NCBI GenBank assembly: GCA_030043175.1
Contig: JASHYD010000565.1
Location: forward strand, 1-8,514
DNA length: 8,514 nucleotides
Source of the DNA: Xanthobacteraceae bacterium
GTDB taxonomy: Bacteria; Pseudomonadota; Alphaproteobacteria; Rhizobiales; Xanthobacteraceae
Reading direction: 5' to 3'
The position numbers and the translations under genes are program-made. The first letter of the stretch is position 1. Each line of letters begins with the position of its first letter. The notes beneath the pieces were generated by a model that was not told the DNA's origin, ran no database searches, and worked only from the letters and a program-made list of their open reading frames with translations. Positions 1-5,611 of the stretch are shown here, piece after piece.

Positions 1-313
1 AGGTCCGCCACATTAGCGGGGTCTTCAACGCTGAAAGACCAGCGTAGCGATAGCACGAAGAAATCGGCCGCAGCAGTGCTGAGAACGGCGCAAAAAAGCC
101 CGCACCGAACCCGCTGATCAGCGTTGTGATTATAACTGCGGGAAAGAACGTAACGAACTGCGCGCCCACAAGGTATGGATCGACAGCGAGCCGCAGCGCC
201 GTGGCAACCCCGACGGACACGACGGCAAGCGCGTAGGCTCCGACACTTCCCGGCCGCAGCGCTGGGATATCGATATAAATTGAGCCAAGCCCCTTTGTAA
301 GGAAATTGCGCAT
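1..313 (-). pseudogene. Membrane sensor histidine kinase, N-terminal part (DUF4118-like), frameshifted and cut by the window edge
   Basis: The frame starts at ATG 313-311, about 10 bases after an AGGGAG ribosome site, and begins MRNFLTKGLGSIYIDIPALR. It continues through hydrophobic segments (GAYALAVVSVGVATALRL, then QFVTFFPAVIITTLISGFGA), the pattern of the KdpD-like DUF4118 membrane domain that opens many Bradyrhizobium sensor kinases. At about 84-92 the frame slips. The next expected residues, LSTAAADFFVLSLRWSFS and then VEDPANVADL, appear only in another frame, consistent with loss of one G (GCGGCC read as GCGCC). The frame at the start stays open to the window edge but with atypical sequence. 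The PAS, HisKA and ATPase domains would lie left of the window, so kinase activity cannot be judged. The family call is from memory of the motif. A sequencing error is possible. Confidence 0.72.
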
Positions 314-696
314 CCAGATGTCTCCCTCTTTATAGGAGACGCACCTGCTCGGTCCAACCGGTCTGCCTTTGGTCAGCTCAGACCCAAAGGGCGAGCGTGC
401 TGAGCCCACTCTCTAATCAACTACAACTTGTACGGCGGAATTGCCACGCCGCCGCCGCTGAATGTCACACGGTCAGTCGGTCGCGATATTCGGGAGATGG
501 GCCCCCACCAGCGGCCATTTCCTCCCTTGCCGGGGGGCGCGCCTGCGCGGGGCGCGCCTCAGCTCTGGCGACCACAAAAGCGCCTTGTCAGCAAAATACG
601 GTGGCTTGCCCCACGCGGAATTCCAACTCGCCTTGACGCAGTTTCAGAGCGCCTCACATTACCCATCGCTAAGGTTTAGCCTTAAAGGGGCGTGTC
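314..696. other. Gene-poor stretch with a short GC-rich tandem repeat
   Basis: I see no convincing gene here. A TTG-started frame (428-679, +) and an ATG frame (462-845, +) are open, but both have low-complexity, arginine- and proline-rich products that resemble no family I know. The segment holds the upstream region of the kinase on the minus strand and of the 697 gene on the plus strand. At 534-563 there is a 15-bp tandem repeat in which each unit contains the palindrome GGCGCGCC (536-543 and 551-558). Confidence 0.45.
534..563. repeat. Two-unit 15-bp tandem repeat containing GGCGCGCC
   Basis: The units are GGGGCGCGCCTGCGC (534-548) and GGGGCGCGCCTCAGC (549-563). They share the first 11 bases and differ at two positions. 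Each carries a perfect 8-bp palindrome. There is no sign of function; replication slippage would explain it. Confidence 0.6.
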
Positions 697-927
697 GTGA
701 CCGACTTGTCAGGCGACGAAATAATTACACTGTTCAAGCAGCACCTAAAGGCTCTGAGAGAGGGGCGCGACGCCGTTTCAGCGCACATAGCGGCGAGCCA
801 AACGACGATCGAGCAGTCGCGTGTGCTGATTGTGCAGATCGATGAGCAGATCAACCGGATGGAGCGTGAGCTGGGCTGGTTTGGGGGCCATGCGCGCCGC
901 GGATCAGAGCCCGAGACAGTCATTTGA
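697..927 (+). CDS. Small coiled-coil hypothetical protein
   Basis: This 76-aa frame starts at GTG 697, six bases after AAGGGG (685-690), a good ribosome site that decides the start. I do not recognise a named family. Residues about 5-60 look almost wholly helical with heptad-like spacing of I, L and A (for example IEQSRVLIVQIDEQINRMER), which suggests a short coiled coil. There is no signal peptide and no membrane segment. The tail is polar and basic. It lies 33 bases before another small gene on the same strand (961) and may be co-transcribed with it. The opposite-strand frame over 669-944 lacks comparable support. It is probably a real small cytoplasmic protein, but its function is unknown. 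Confidence 0.55.
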   Translation: MTDLSGDEIITLFKQHLKALREGRDAVSAHIAASQTTIEQSRVLIVQIDEQINRMERELGWFGGHARRGSEPETVI

Positions 928-960
928 TTTGGCGCAAGGCTCACTTCAGGTGATCTGAGT

Positions 961-1170
961 ATGGCCTCTGATTTGTTGGCAAACCCGAAATACTGGCGAG
1001 ATCGCGCTGAGGAAATTCAGGCGATTGCCGACCGTCTTGTTAATCAAGAAATGAAGCGGAGGATGCAATACATCGCAATTTGCTACGAACAATTGGCGCA
1101 GCGCGCGGAGGAAAGGCTGAGTGGGAGCAGTGAGGCTGCGGTGAGCAACCGGCAAAGGAGTGAAATCTGA
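961..1170 (+). CDS. Small conserved WRDRAEE-type hypothetical protein
   Basis: This 69-aa protein starts at ATG 961, seven bases after AGGTGA (948-953). It contains NPKYWRDRAEEIQAIADR followed by a run ending LAQRAEERL. The layout (a short N-terminus, YWRDRAEE, an Asp/Glu-Met-Lys-Arg-Arg stretch, an aromatic residue and RAEER) matches a very common small uncharacterised protein of Bradyrhizobium and relatives, known to me from memory. Length is normal for that group. It is probably a helical, cytoplasmic protein. The stop codon (TGA 1168-1170) overlaps by one base the position where the start codon of the ClpA remnant should be, so the two may once have been translationally linked. The molecular role is unknown. 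Confidence 0.72.
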   Translation: MASDLLANPKYWRDRAEEIQAIADRLVNQEMKRRMQYIAICYEQLAQRAEERLSGSSEAAVSNRQRSEI

Positions 1171-1404
1171 TCCCAACGTTCTCGCGCAGTCTGGAGCAAT
1201 CGCTCCGGTGAGGCCTTGCCCTCGCCAACCAGCAGCGCCACGAATACGTCACGCTGGAGCACCTGCTGCTGGCGCTGGTCGATGACCAGGATGCCGCCGC
1301 AGTGATGCGGGCCTGCAACGTTGGCATCGACAAGTTGCGCCGCAATCTCGTGACCTCTGGAATCCGAGCTGGAGGACCTCGTCACCGACGGCTCGGAATC
1401 GATA
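1170..1404 (+). pseudogene. clpA: ClpA N-terminal domain remnant
   Basis: Read from 1170, the product is IPTFSRSLEQSLR, a stop, then GLALANQQRHEYVTLEHLLL and ALVDDQDAAAVMRACNVGI. This is the Clp N-domain that opens the ATPase subunit ClpA of the ClpAP protease, where it binds the adaptor ClpS and substrates. Three lesions are visible: the start ATG is ATC (1170-1172), a TGA stands at 1209-1211, and the frame shifts near 1355, after which LESELEDLVTDGSES is found in another frame. Similarity ends near 1404, so about 75 of roughly 800 residues remain and both AAA+ modules are missing. An intact AAAGGAG (1154-1160) still sits upstream. A functional clpA is expected elsewhere in the genome, so this is likely a duplicated and broken fragment. 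Confidence 0.85.
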
Positions 1405-1431
1405 TGAGGCTTTATCTTCCCAAGGTGTGGA

Positions 1432-1957
1432 TTGAGGATGCGCGGCGCTGCGATGAGGCTGGGGCCCGTAGCATCCTTTGCTGGCTCGAAATTAGGGTTC
1501 GGGTTCCTGATGGATGGCATCTACAATGGCACCACCCTTACCAACGTGGACCTGGTGACGGTGTGGTCGGCGAACGCTGCCTATGAGCATCTGTGGAGTC
1601 CGCAATGGAGAACGTCGGTTTACGCCGGCATAATGGGTAGCCAGTTCGACTCAGGGGCCGCAAACGCGCTCTGTACAAGCCTGATCGCCAACGGCAGCCT
1701 AACTACAGCAAACACCTGCTCTCCCAATTGGAGCATGTGGGAAGCCGGAACGCGAACCCAATCCGGTTCCTGACTTCGACATCGGCTTTGACGTGGTCTA
1801 CTACCGCCTCAACACCTCATTCAACGGTCAAAACGTCAATTACACCGGCAACGACACGTTCCCGTTTATATCAGCGAAAGCGGCCGGGGTTTACACCTCG
1901 TCGGATATCAATGCCCTCGGGGCGGTGTTCCGCGTCCAGCGCAACTTCCTCTACTGA
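1432..1957 (+). pseudogene. Porin, C-terminal fragment with a frameshift
   Basis: The first frame (to TGA 1771-1773) contains GFLMDGIYNGTTLTNVDLVT, then SANAAYEHLWSPQWRTSVYA and later CSPNWSMWEAGTRTQ. This matches the late strands of rhizobial trimeric general porins (Porin_2 type) in the outer membrane. After 1760 the match moves to another frame: FDIGFDVVYYRLNTSFNGQ, ending VFRVQRNFLY and TGA 1955-1957. A C-terminal aromatic residue is the usual outer-membrane assembly signal. The break is explained by loss of about 5 bases, since CCCAATCCGG replaces an expected CCCAATGGAATCCGG. Only about 170 of some 500 residues remain; the signal peptide and first two thirds are absent. The strong terminator at 1983 belongs to this old gene. 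It cannot form a barrel, so I call it a remnant. Confidence 0.85.
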
Positions 1958-1982
1958 CCCTGTAGTCCCAAGTGCGATGGGC

Positions 1983-2014
1983 AGACCCCCGGCAGAGAAG
2001 TCGGGGGTCTTTTT
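1983..2014 (+). terminator. Rho-independent terminator of the porin remnant
   Basis: A perfect 9-bp stem, AGACCCCCG (1983-1991) with CGGGGGTCT (2002-2010), closes a 10-base loop and is followed by TTTT (2011-2014). It lies 25 bases after the porin stop codon, the expected place. It still looks functional although the gene is broken. Confidence 0.92.
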
Positions 2015-2219
2015 GTCTGTGGGCGCGTGTTCGCGCGCCGGGCGAATTATTATATAGTTTTGCGTGCCAATGTCGGGCCCGTCTCACCGTCACCATTAGA
2101 GGCTCAGGCGGTCGAGGCGGCCAACCGGGTTGCGGTGCCCTTCAGGAGCCTACCGCTGAGATTGAGGGAGAGCGCTTGCATGGCTTCCGGGGACTCTAGG
2201 AGAGTTGCTGAAAGGGACG
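2015..2219. other. Spacer between the two porin copies, no gene seen
   Basis: A frame at 2027-2344 (+) runs through here and on into the second porin remnant. Its first half (EAQAVEAANRVAVP and around) resembles nothing I know, and it has no clear ribosome site. I see no promoter I would defend. Confidence 0.4.
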
Positions 2220-2490
2220 CTTTACACCGAGGCATGATCGGTGTTCAGTGTGATGGGTCCTGCAACCAACACGATCTGTTCGGCCCTGTTGCCGTCAACA
2301 ACATAACTCCGACTCAGGCAGCGAACTCCTGCTCTCCCGATTGAAACACGTTGGAAACTCGGAACGCGGTTGGACTCCGGTTCTGGGCCTCGACCTCGGT
2401 TGACGTGGTGTACTGCCACCTCAACACCTCATTCAACGGTCAAACCGTTACACCGGCAATAATACGTTCCCGTTGTTGCCGACGGCGCGA
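2220..2490 (+). pseudogene. Second, heavily decayed porin copy
   Basis: This stretch repeats the 1660-1870 part of the first porin. A 26-bp identical block joins the two copies (1807-1832 and 2419-2444), and the surrounding bases also align: TGCTCTCCC then AATTGGAGC in copy one and GATTGAAAC in copy two; later GACGTGGTCTAC and GACGTGGTGTAC. The protein pieces PATNTICSALLP, ANSCSPD, DVVYCHLNTSFNGQ and YTGNNTFP fall in different frames, with a TGA replacing the tryptophan codon and several indels. It lacks the C-terminal strand and any terminator, and similarity stops near 2490. Tandem duplication of porin genes is common in rhizobia; this looks like the older relic of such a pair. Confidence 0.8.
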
Positions 2491-2640
2491 GCGAGTGTAT
2501 TGAGATCATCGACAGCTCGCCGGTAGGGGGCGGTCAGGTAGCGATCGCCTTTGCAATCGAAGCGATGCGCATGCTTTGATGGGCCAAGCAGGCCTGCGGT
2601 GAATCGCGCGTCGTGTTCGGAGAGCTTTAGCTGCGAATTT
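2483..2640 (-). other. Possible start-less coding remnant
   Basis: A minus-strand frame is open from about 2660 to TAA 2450-2448 but has no ATG or GTG near its beginning, where a TGA closes the frame inside the end of the cysteine-cluster gene. It reads LSEHDARFTAGLLGPSKHAH, then RFDCKGDRYLTAPYRRAVDD and LNTLARAVG, which has the balanced composition of real protein. From about 2480 downward it runs into porin-derived sequence. I do not recognise a family. It may be the tail of a lost gene or a chance open frame. Confidence 0.25.
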
Positions 2641-3207
2641 CTATCTTGCGACTTGCGACATCAGCCACGCCTGAACCTGATCGGGCGGCACATCGGCCGG
2701 AATTCTCGCGGCGTTCCAGGTCCGGCCGGCCGGAGTGTCCCTGGCCCCGACCCAAATCTGCTCGCCCAGTTCAACTTCGCCGAAGTCTACATCCTTGTCG
2801 GGCAAAATGACGATCACCCGCTTATTTATGTAGACGATGATCTGCTGTCTGGCCTCGACTGCCGCGTGCGACCAATGCTTGAGTTGGCTGTAATAGGGCT
2901 CGCGCCGCCACGCATTCGGGTGACTGGGCTCCACGCGGACGCATAGCCGTTTCCCGCCGCTTTCAAAGAACAGGATCATCTTGCTCGTGAGCGGATACCA
3001 TTCCGGGCCAAGCCGCGAGTCCAAGATCCAATTGCAGAACCAGTTGCGGCACACGGGCGGCCGCGTTTCGTAGATGGTGCATCCGCCGCGGCCCGGCGCG
3101 CAATGTCGGCACCAGGCCCCAGAAGGCTTGTCGAGCTCCTTCACCTCCGCCAGCTTACAGCACAACGAACACGCGCCGCAGCGGCGTTCGGACACGTTGT
3201 CGCCCAT
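2641..3207 (-). CDS. YkgJ-like cysteine-cluster protein
   Basis: This is an intact 188-aa protein read from ATG 3207-3205 (MGDNVSERRCGACSLCC). A frame extension to TTG 3231 exists but has no ribosome site, so I prefer the ATG; even there the upstream purines are weak. The cysteines fall in the YkgJ/CxxCxxCC pattern: CGACSLCC at about residues 10-17, WCRHC at about 33-37, GCTIYETRPPVC at about 42-53 and WFC shortly after. In this family (PF03692) they are thought to bind a metal or an Fe-S cluster; the biochemical role is not settled. The second half is a plain alpha/beta region without cysteines, with ILPDKDVDFGEVELGEQIWV. There is no signal peptide. It stands alone on its strand, with the decayed porin behind it. 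It is one of the few undamaged genes here. Confidence 0.82.
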   Translation of the reverse strand: MGDNVSERRCGACSLCCKLAEVKELDKPSGAWCRHCAPGRGGCTIYETRPPVCRNWFCNWILDSRLGPEWYPLTSKMILFFESGGKRLCVRVEPSHPNAWRREPYYSQLKHWSHAAVEARQQIIVYINKRVIVILPDKDVDFGEVELGEQIWVGARDTPAGRTWNAARIPADVPPDQVQAWLMSQVAR

Positions 3208-3556
3208 CTTTGCTTCACTGCTAATGACCAAAAATAGTCTATCACACGAGGTGCGACGACGCCACGGCGCAATTCCAGCGAGGCTTTTGCTCGCACCGAC
3301 GGGTGGGGCGGTTGAGACCCCACCGTCAGTTAAATGACAATTTTGATAGAATCACGCTCAATTGCGAAGGATTGCTGCTATGCATTTTGTCATGACGTAA
3401 CACCCAGGCGGCGCTCGCTGGTCTGCCGGGCCGAAATTCCGGAACCATGGGCCAACGAGCGTTCTGCCCAACAGAGGAACATGAGGCTATCCATAACTGT
3501 CGGATTAGATAATACTATCTATAGGATATACTCTACAATACGTACTATTTTACGTA
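3208..3556. other. Intergenic region without a supportable gene
   Basis: It contains the upstream region of the cysteine-cluster gene on the minus strand and the AT-rich dyad cluster at 3507-3556. A frame at 3334-3591 (+) is open but has no ribosome site, no recognisable motif and unusual composition, so I do not call it. Confidence 0.45.
3507..3556. promoter_or_regulatory. AT-rich cluster of dyads with two TACGTA boxes
   Basis: Within GC-rich surroundings this 50-base stretch is markedly AT-rich. AGATA/TATCT arms separated by four bases lie at 3507-3520. Two perfect 6-bp palindromes TACGTA lie at 3539-3544 and 3551-3556, with centres 12 bp apart, close to one helical turn. That arrangement suits a dimeric regulator such as a LuxR/NarL-type response regulator, which is inference only. 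No intact gene lies downstream on the plus strand; the IS1111-like remnant begins right after it, so the gene it controlled may have been displaced. Confidence 0.35.
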
Positions 3557-3789
3557 GTGCTGGAGCCGCAACCTCCATCGGATTCCCCTAATATGGAAAC
3601 ATGTCCTGAATGCCCAAAGTCAGGCCGGACCGGGCGCGAAGATCTACGCGGTCTCTGCTCCGTTATCGCAACCGGCCGCCTCAACGGGGCCCCTCGCCGC
3701 GATCCGCGCCGCTCTGACGATCCGCTCCGAGGCGACCGCCTCCTGATCGTCCGGGCGAAAAGGGGTGAGCAGCAACGGGCCATTTTTGA

Positions 3790-3879
3790 TCACCAGGGTT
3801 CGCCGGCGCCGGCAAGACCGAACCCTGCGATCCCCTTCATCCTCTCGAACGCCTGGTAAGGGAAACGGGATCCTGTCAT
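3790..3879 (-). other. 29-codon frame with a strong ribosome site inside the IS remnant
   Basis: ATG 3879-3877 follows AGGAG by about six bases, and the frame reads MTGSRFPYQAFERMKGIAGF and nine more residues to TGA. It lies in the non-coding part of the IS1111-like remnant, after the transposase. I recall similar text next to such elements in Bradyrhizobium but cannot verify it. It may be spurious, part of a bridge-RNA region, or a small peptide. Confidence 0.25.
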
Positions 3880-4064
3880 CGCTCTCTCCTGATCTGTGCA
3901 GCTTCTTTGTTCGTGCCGTGAGGCCGTTCCTGCGTTCCGGCCTACCCTTTTGGCGGGGACATCGCACGCAGGGATTGTCAAGATTCGCCGGCACAGTTGC
4001 CCTTGTTCTTGCTTTAGCGTTTGCGGGCGACGTCTTGTGCCCGGCCCCGAGCACGGTGGCACGC

Positions 4065-4440
4065 TCACGCAGGTTGGGGCGAAGGCGCAGTTGTCCCCAG
4101 GCAATGCGGGCGAGCTTGTTGGGAAGTGCGATCGCCAACCTTTGGGGGTGCACACGCTTCTTGGCGGCTTCGACCCACGGCTCAACCCCGTAGCGCGCCG
4201 TGACGAAATCAATACCACCCAGCCGCTGGTACGAACAGGACGCGCAAGTAACGGTTGCCGGGCCTGGCGATCTTGCAGAGGATCGCGCGGTCTGCGGTTG
4301 AGATTTGCTGCGGCATGAATCCGAGCCAGGCAGCGAAATCGCGGCCCTTGGAGAATACCTGCCGATCGCTGCCACCAGGCGCTCGAGATGATTGGTCCGC
4401 GGACCGGCACCCCTCATCAGACGCTCGCACGTGTTTCCCA
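4065..4440 (-). pseudogene. IS1111-like transposase, C-terminal half, multiply frameshifted
   Basis: Pieces in three frames join into a typical IS110/IS1111 C-terminal domain: TCERLM, GPIISSA, VAAIG, then FSKGRDFAAWLGFMPQQIST, LCKIARPGNRYLRVLFV, GWVVLI, and finally YGVEPWVEAAKKRVHPQRL followed by AIALPNKLARIAWGQLR. This domain (Transposase_20, PF02371) carries the catalytic serine in the family. Frameshifts lie near 4378, 4349, 4222 and 4205. At least two fit single-base losses, for example GCCTGGTGGC in place of GCCATGGTGGC. The DEDD (RuvC-like) N-terminal domain is missing beyond about 4440, where intron sequence follows. It is clearly inactive. Confidence 0.85.
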
Positions 4441-4730
4441 GACGCTTGACCGGTCCGAGACGAGACGACGCGCCCGGACCAGCGGCAAAACCCTCGCGCA
4501 GATGGTCGAGGAACTGGCGTCTATCTCACGGTTCTGCCAAACTTTTCGGTGTTGCGCGACCTCGACCAGCGGATCAGGCGCCTGCGCGCCATCGGCTGGA
4601 AGCAGGGGAAGCGCGGCTCGGCAGCCCCCGATGGCGGCTCACTAATAGCCCGTTCTGACGCCGCCTTGCCCAATGTTGCCTTCGCCGCGATCGGCTTACC
4701 ATTCCTCGCACTTTGCAGCCGATCAATCCA
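4440..4730 (+). pseudogene. Group II intron reverse transcriptase/maturase, C-terminal fragment
   Basis: One frame gives RRRARTSGKTLAQMVEELAS and then RFCQT. A second frame, from about 4546, gives SVLRDLDQRIRRLRAIGWKQ, GKRGSAAPDGG and then RSDAALPNVAFAAIGLPFLA. This is the order found at the end of LtrA-type maturases: S-x-T/S-L-x-x-M-V/I-E-E-L, the FCQTPSVLRDL segment, WxxRRLRxxxWKQWKR, and a final AL-N-x-x-F-x-x-L/I-GLP-x-L. A one-base loss near 4540 (CAAACTTTTCGG) separates the frames, and about ten residues between EEL and the phenylalanine before CQT are missing. The reverse transcriptase fingers/palm with its YADD box is gone. In intact introns this end is the thumb and maturase domain X that binds the intron RNA. 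Confidence 0.82.
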
Positions 4731-4732
4731 CC

Positions 4733-4767
4733 GAACCGCCGTATACGGACCCGTACGTATGGTGGTG
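4733..4767 (+). ncRNA. Group II intron domain V
   Basis: CCGCCGTATACGG pairs with CCGTACGTATGGTGG in the domain V pattern: a lower helix of 8 pairs (4736-4743 with 4758-4765, including G-T wobbles), a two-base CG bulge (4756-4757), an upper helix of four pairs (4744-4747 with 4752-4755) and a four-base loop GACC. CGC at 4737-4739 lies where the catalytic triad sits. CGC rather than AGC is known in group IIC introns such as that of Oceanobacillus iheyensis. The loop is not a GNRA type, which may reflect decay. Confidence 0.78.
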
Positions 4768-4773
4768 TGGGCG

Positions 4774-4797
4774 GGGCGACGCCGTAAGGCATCGCCC
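4774..4797 (+). ncRNA. Domain VI-like hairpin of the group II intron
   Basis: GGGCGACGCC (4774-4783), loop GTAA and GGCATCGCCC (4788-4797) form a ten-position stem with one C-A mismatch. It directly follows domain V, where domain VI should be. No clear bulged branch-point adenosine is seen, in line with a degraded or IIC-type element that may splice by hydrolysis. Confidence 0.6.
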
Positions 4798-4890
4798 GTT
4801 GTCCGGCCTAACGCTTGGTGTGGTAGTGACGTATTTTGAAGGCGTATTGTGGTCGGGAATGCTTGGCATGGAGGGAGGCGAGATACACCG

Positions 4891-5601
4891 ATGGACAATC
4901 TGACCATCACCTACCGCTGCCCACCCGAATTGGCGCAGGTCCTGCCCCGGCCGATTCCGGCGGTGCTTGGTCTTCCGGACTGGTTCAAGGCCATGCCGCA
5001 GAAGGCGTTCAGCTCGGTCCTGCAGACCGAACAGATGACGGTGAAGAAATGCCCGCCCTTCATCGATGCCATGACCAGCGGCTTTCTCGTGCCGCTGATC
5101 GCCGATCTTCGGGTCGAGAACGGGACCTTCAGCTGGGACCGCGACGTGCCCTCCGGGGCCTTGATGAATTATTCGCGCTCGCCGATCGATTTTCATGACA
5201 ACACCCAGTTGAGCGGGACGCCATTCTTCGATGAGGACCGGTTTGTCCTCAAGTTCACCAATTTCTGGACGTTCGAGGTGCCGGCCGGCTATTCGCTGCT
5301 GATTACTCATCCCTTCAATCGCCACGACCTGCCGTTCGTCACGCTTACCGGCCTCGTCGATGCGGATGCCTACCGGGACAATTTCATCAATTTTCCGGCA
5401 CATTGGCACGATTTCGAATTCACGGGTGTGCTGCCCAGGGGGACGCCTGTGGCGCAATGCGTCCCGATGCGGCGCGACGCCTGGACGGCCCGGTTCGAAT
5501 GCATCGAGGGCGAGGCGGTGGGACGCCTGCAGGAACTCTCCCGGGCGGTGCTACAGGAGACAGGCGTTTACCGCCACCGGTTCCGCGCGCCGAAGCGGTA
5601 G
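4891..5601 (+). CDS. Uncharacterised 236-aa beta-rich protein
   Basis: The start is ATG 4891 (MDNLTITYRCPPELAQVLPR), preceded by GGGAGG at 4873-4878; spacing is long, about 12 bases. An upstream GTG at 4849 is possible but would add 14 unlike residues. I do not recognise the family securely. The middle is rich in aromatic residues and beta-type segments: FTNFWTFEVPAGYSLLITHP, FNRHDLPFVTLTGLVDADAY, then FINFPAHWHDFEFTGVLPRG and TPVAQCVPMRRDAW. That suggests a compact soluble jelly-roll-like fold and loosely recalls DUF6065-type proteins, a weak suggestion. There is no signal peptide, membrane segment or obvious catalytic motif. It lies just after the intron remnant and converges on the TPR gene with only 10 bases between stop codons. 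The open frame is clean, with good codon use, so it is a real gene. Confidence 0.85.
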   Translation: MDNLTITYRCPPELAQVLPRPIPAVLGLPDWFKAMPQKAFSSVLQTEQMTVKKCPPFIDAMTSGFLVPLIADLRVENGTFSWDRDVPSGALMNYSRSPIDFHDNTQLSGTPFFDEDRFVLKFTNFWTFEVPAGYSLLITHPFNRHDLPFVTLTGLVDADAYRDNFINFPAHWHDFEFTGVLPRGTPVAQCVPMRRDAWTARFECIEGEAVGRLQELSRAVLQETGVYRHRFRAPKR

Positions 5602-5611
5602 AGCCACCGAC

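Larger units (their letters stand above)
3557..4440 (-). mobile_element. IS110 family (IS1111-like) insertion sequence remnant
   Basis: The element contains a broken Transposase_20-type gene (4065-4440) followed, in its reading direction, by about 500 bases of mostly non-coding DNA down to about 3557. A long non-coding stretch after the transposase is what IS1111-group elements show; in the wider IS110 family the non-coding end carries the bridge RNA. The 5' third of the gene, which encodes the RuvC-like DEDD domain, and the left end are missing, so it cannot move by itself. The outer boundaries are estimates: the low end is set where the AT-rich dyad region begins, the high end where group II intron sequence takes over. 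No terminal inverted repeats are seen, as expected for IS110 itself. Confidence 0.7.
4440..4803 (+). mobile_element. Group II intron, 3' remnant
   Basis: The stretch ends as group II introns do: the C-terminal tail of the reverse transcriptase/maturase (4440-4730), then the catalytic domain V hairpin (about 4733-4767), then a domain VI-like hairpin (4774-4797) closed by a GTAA tetraloop. Domains I-III and most of the intron-encoded protein are missing at the left, where the IS1111-like remnant abuts. It cannot splice or move. The exact 3' splice site is not clear and is placed at about 4803. Confidence 0.83.

Noticed and set aside
130..357. 75-aa minus frame
   Set aside because: It overlaps the kinase start in another frame; the kinase frame has the ribosome site and family-like membrane segments.
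669..944. 91-aa minus frame opposite the 697 gene
   Set aside because: No ribosome site or motif; the plus-strand gene has both a strong site and coherent coiled-coil composition.
3644..4417. 257-aa and 206-aa minus frames as full genes
   Set aside because: They are chance read-through frames of the IS1111-like remnant; only pieces of each match the transposase.
4723..5457. 244-aa minus frame
   Set aside because: It is antisense to the 236-aa gene and runs through the intron's domain V, with no recognisable domain and no ribosome site.
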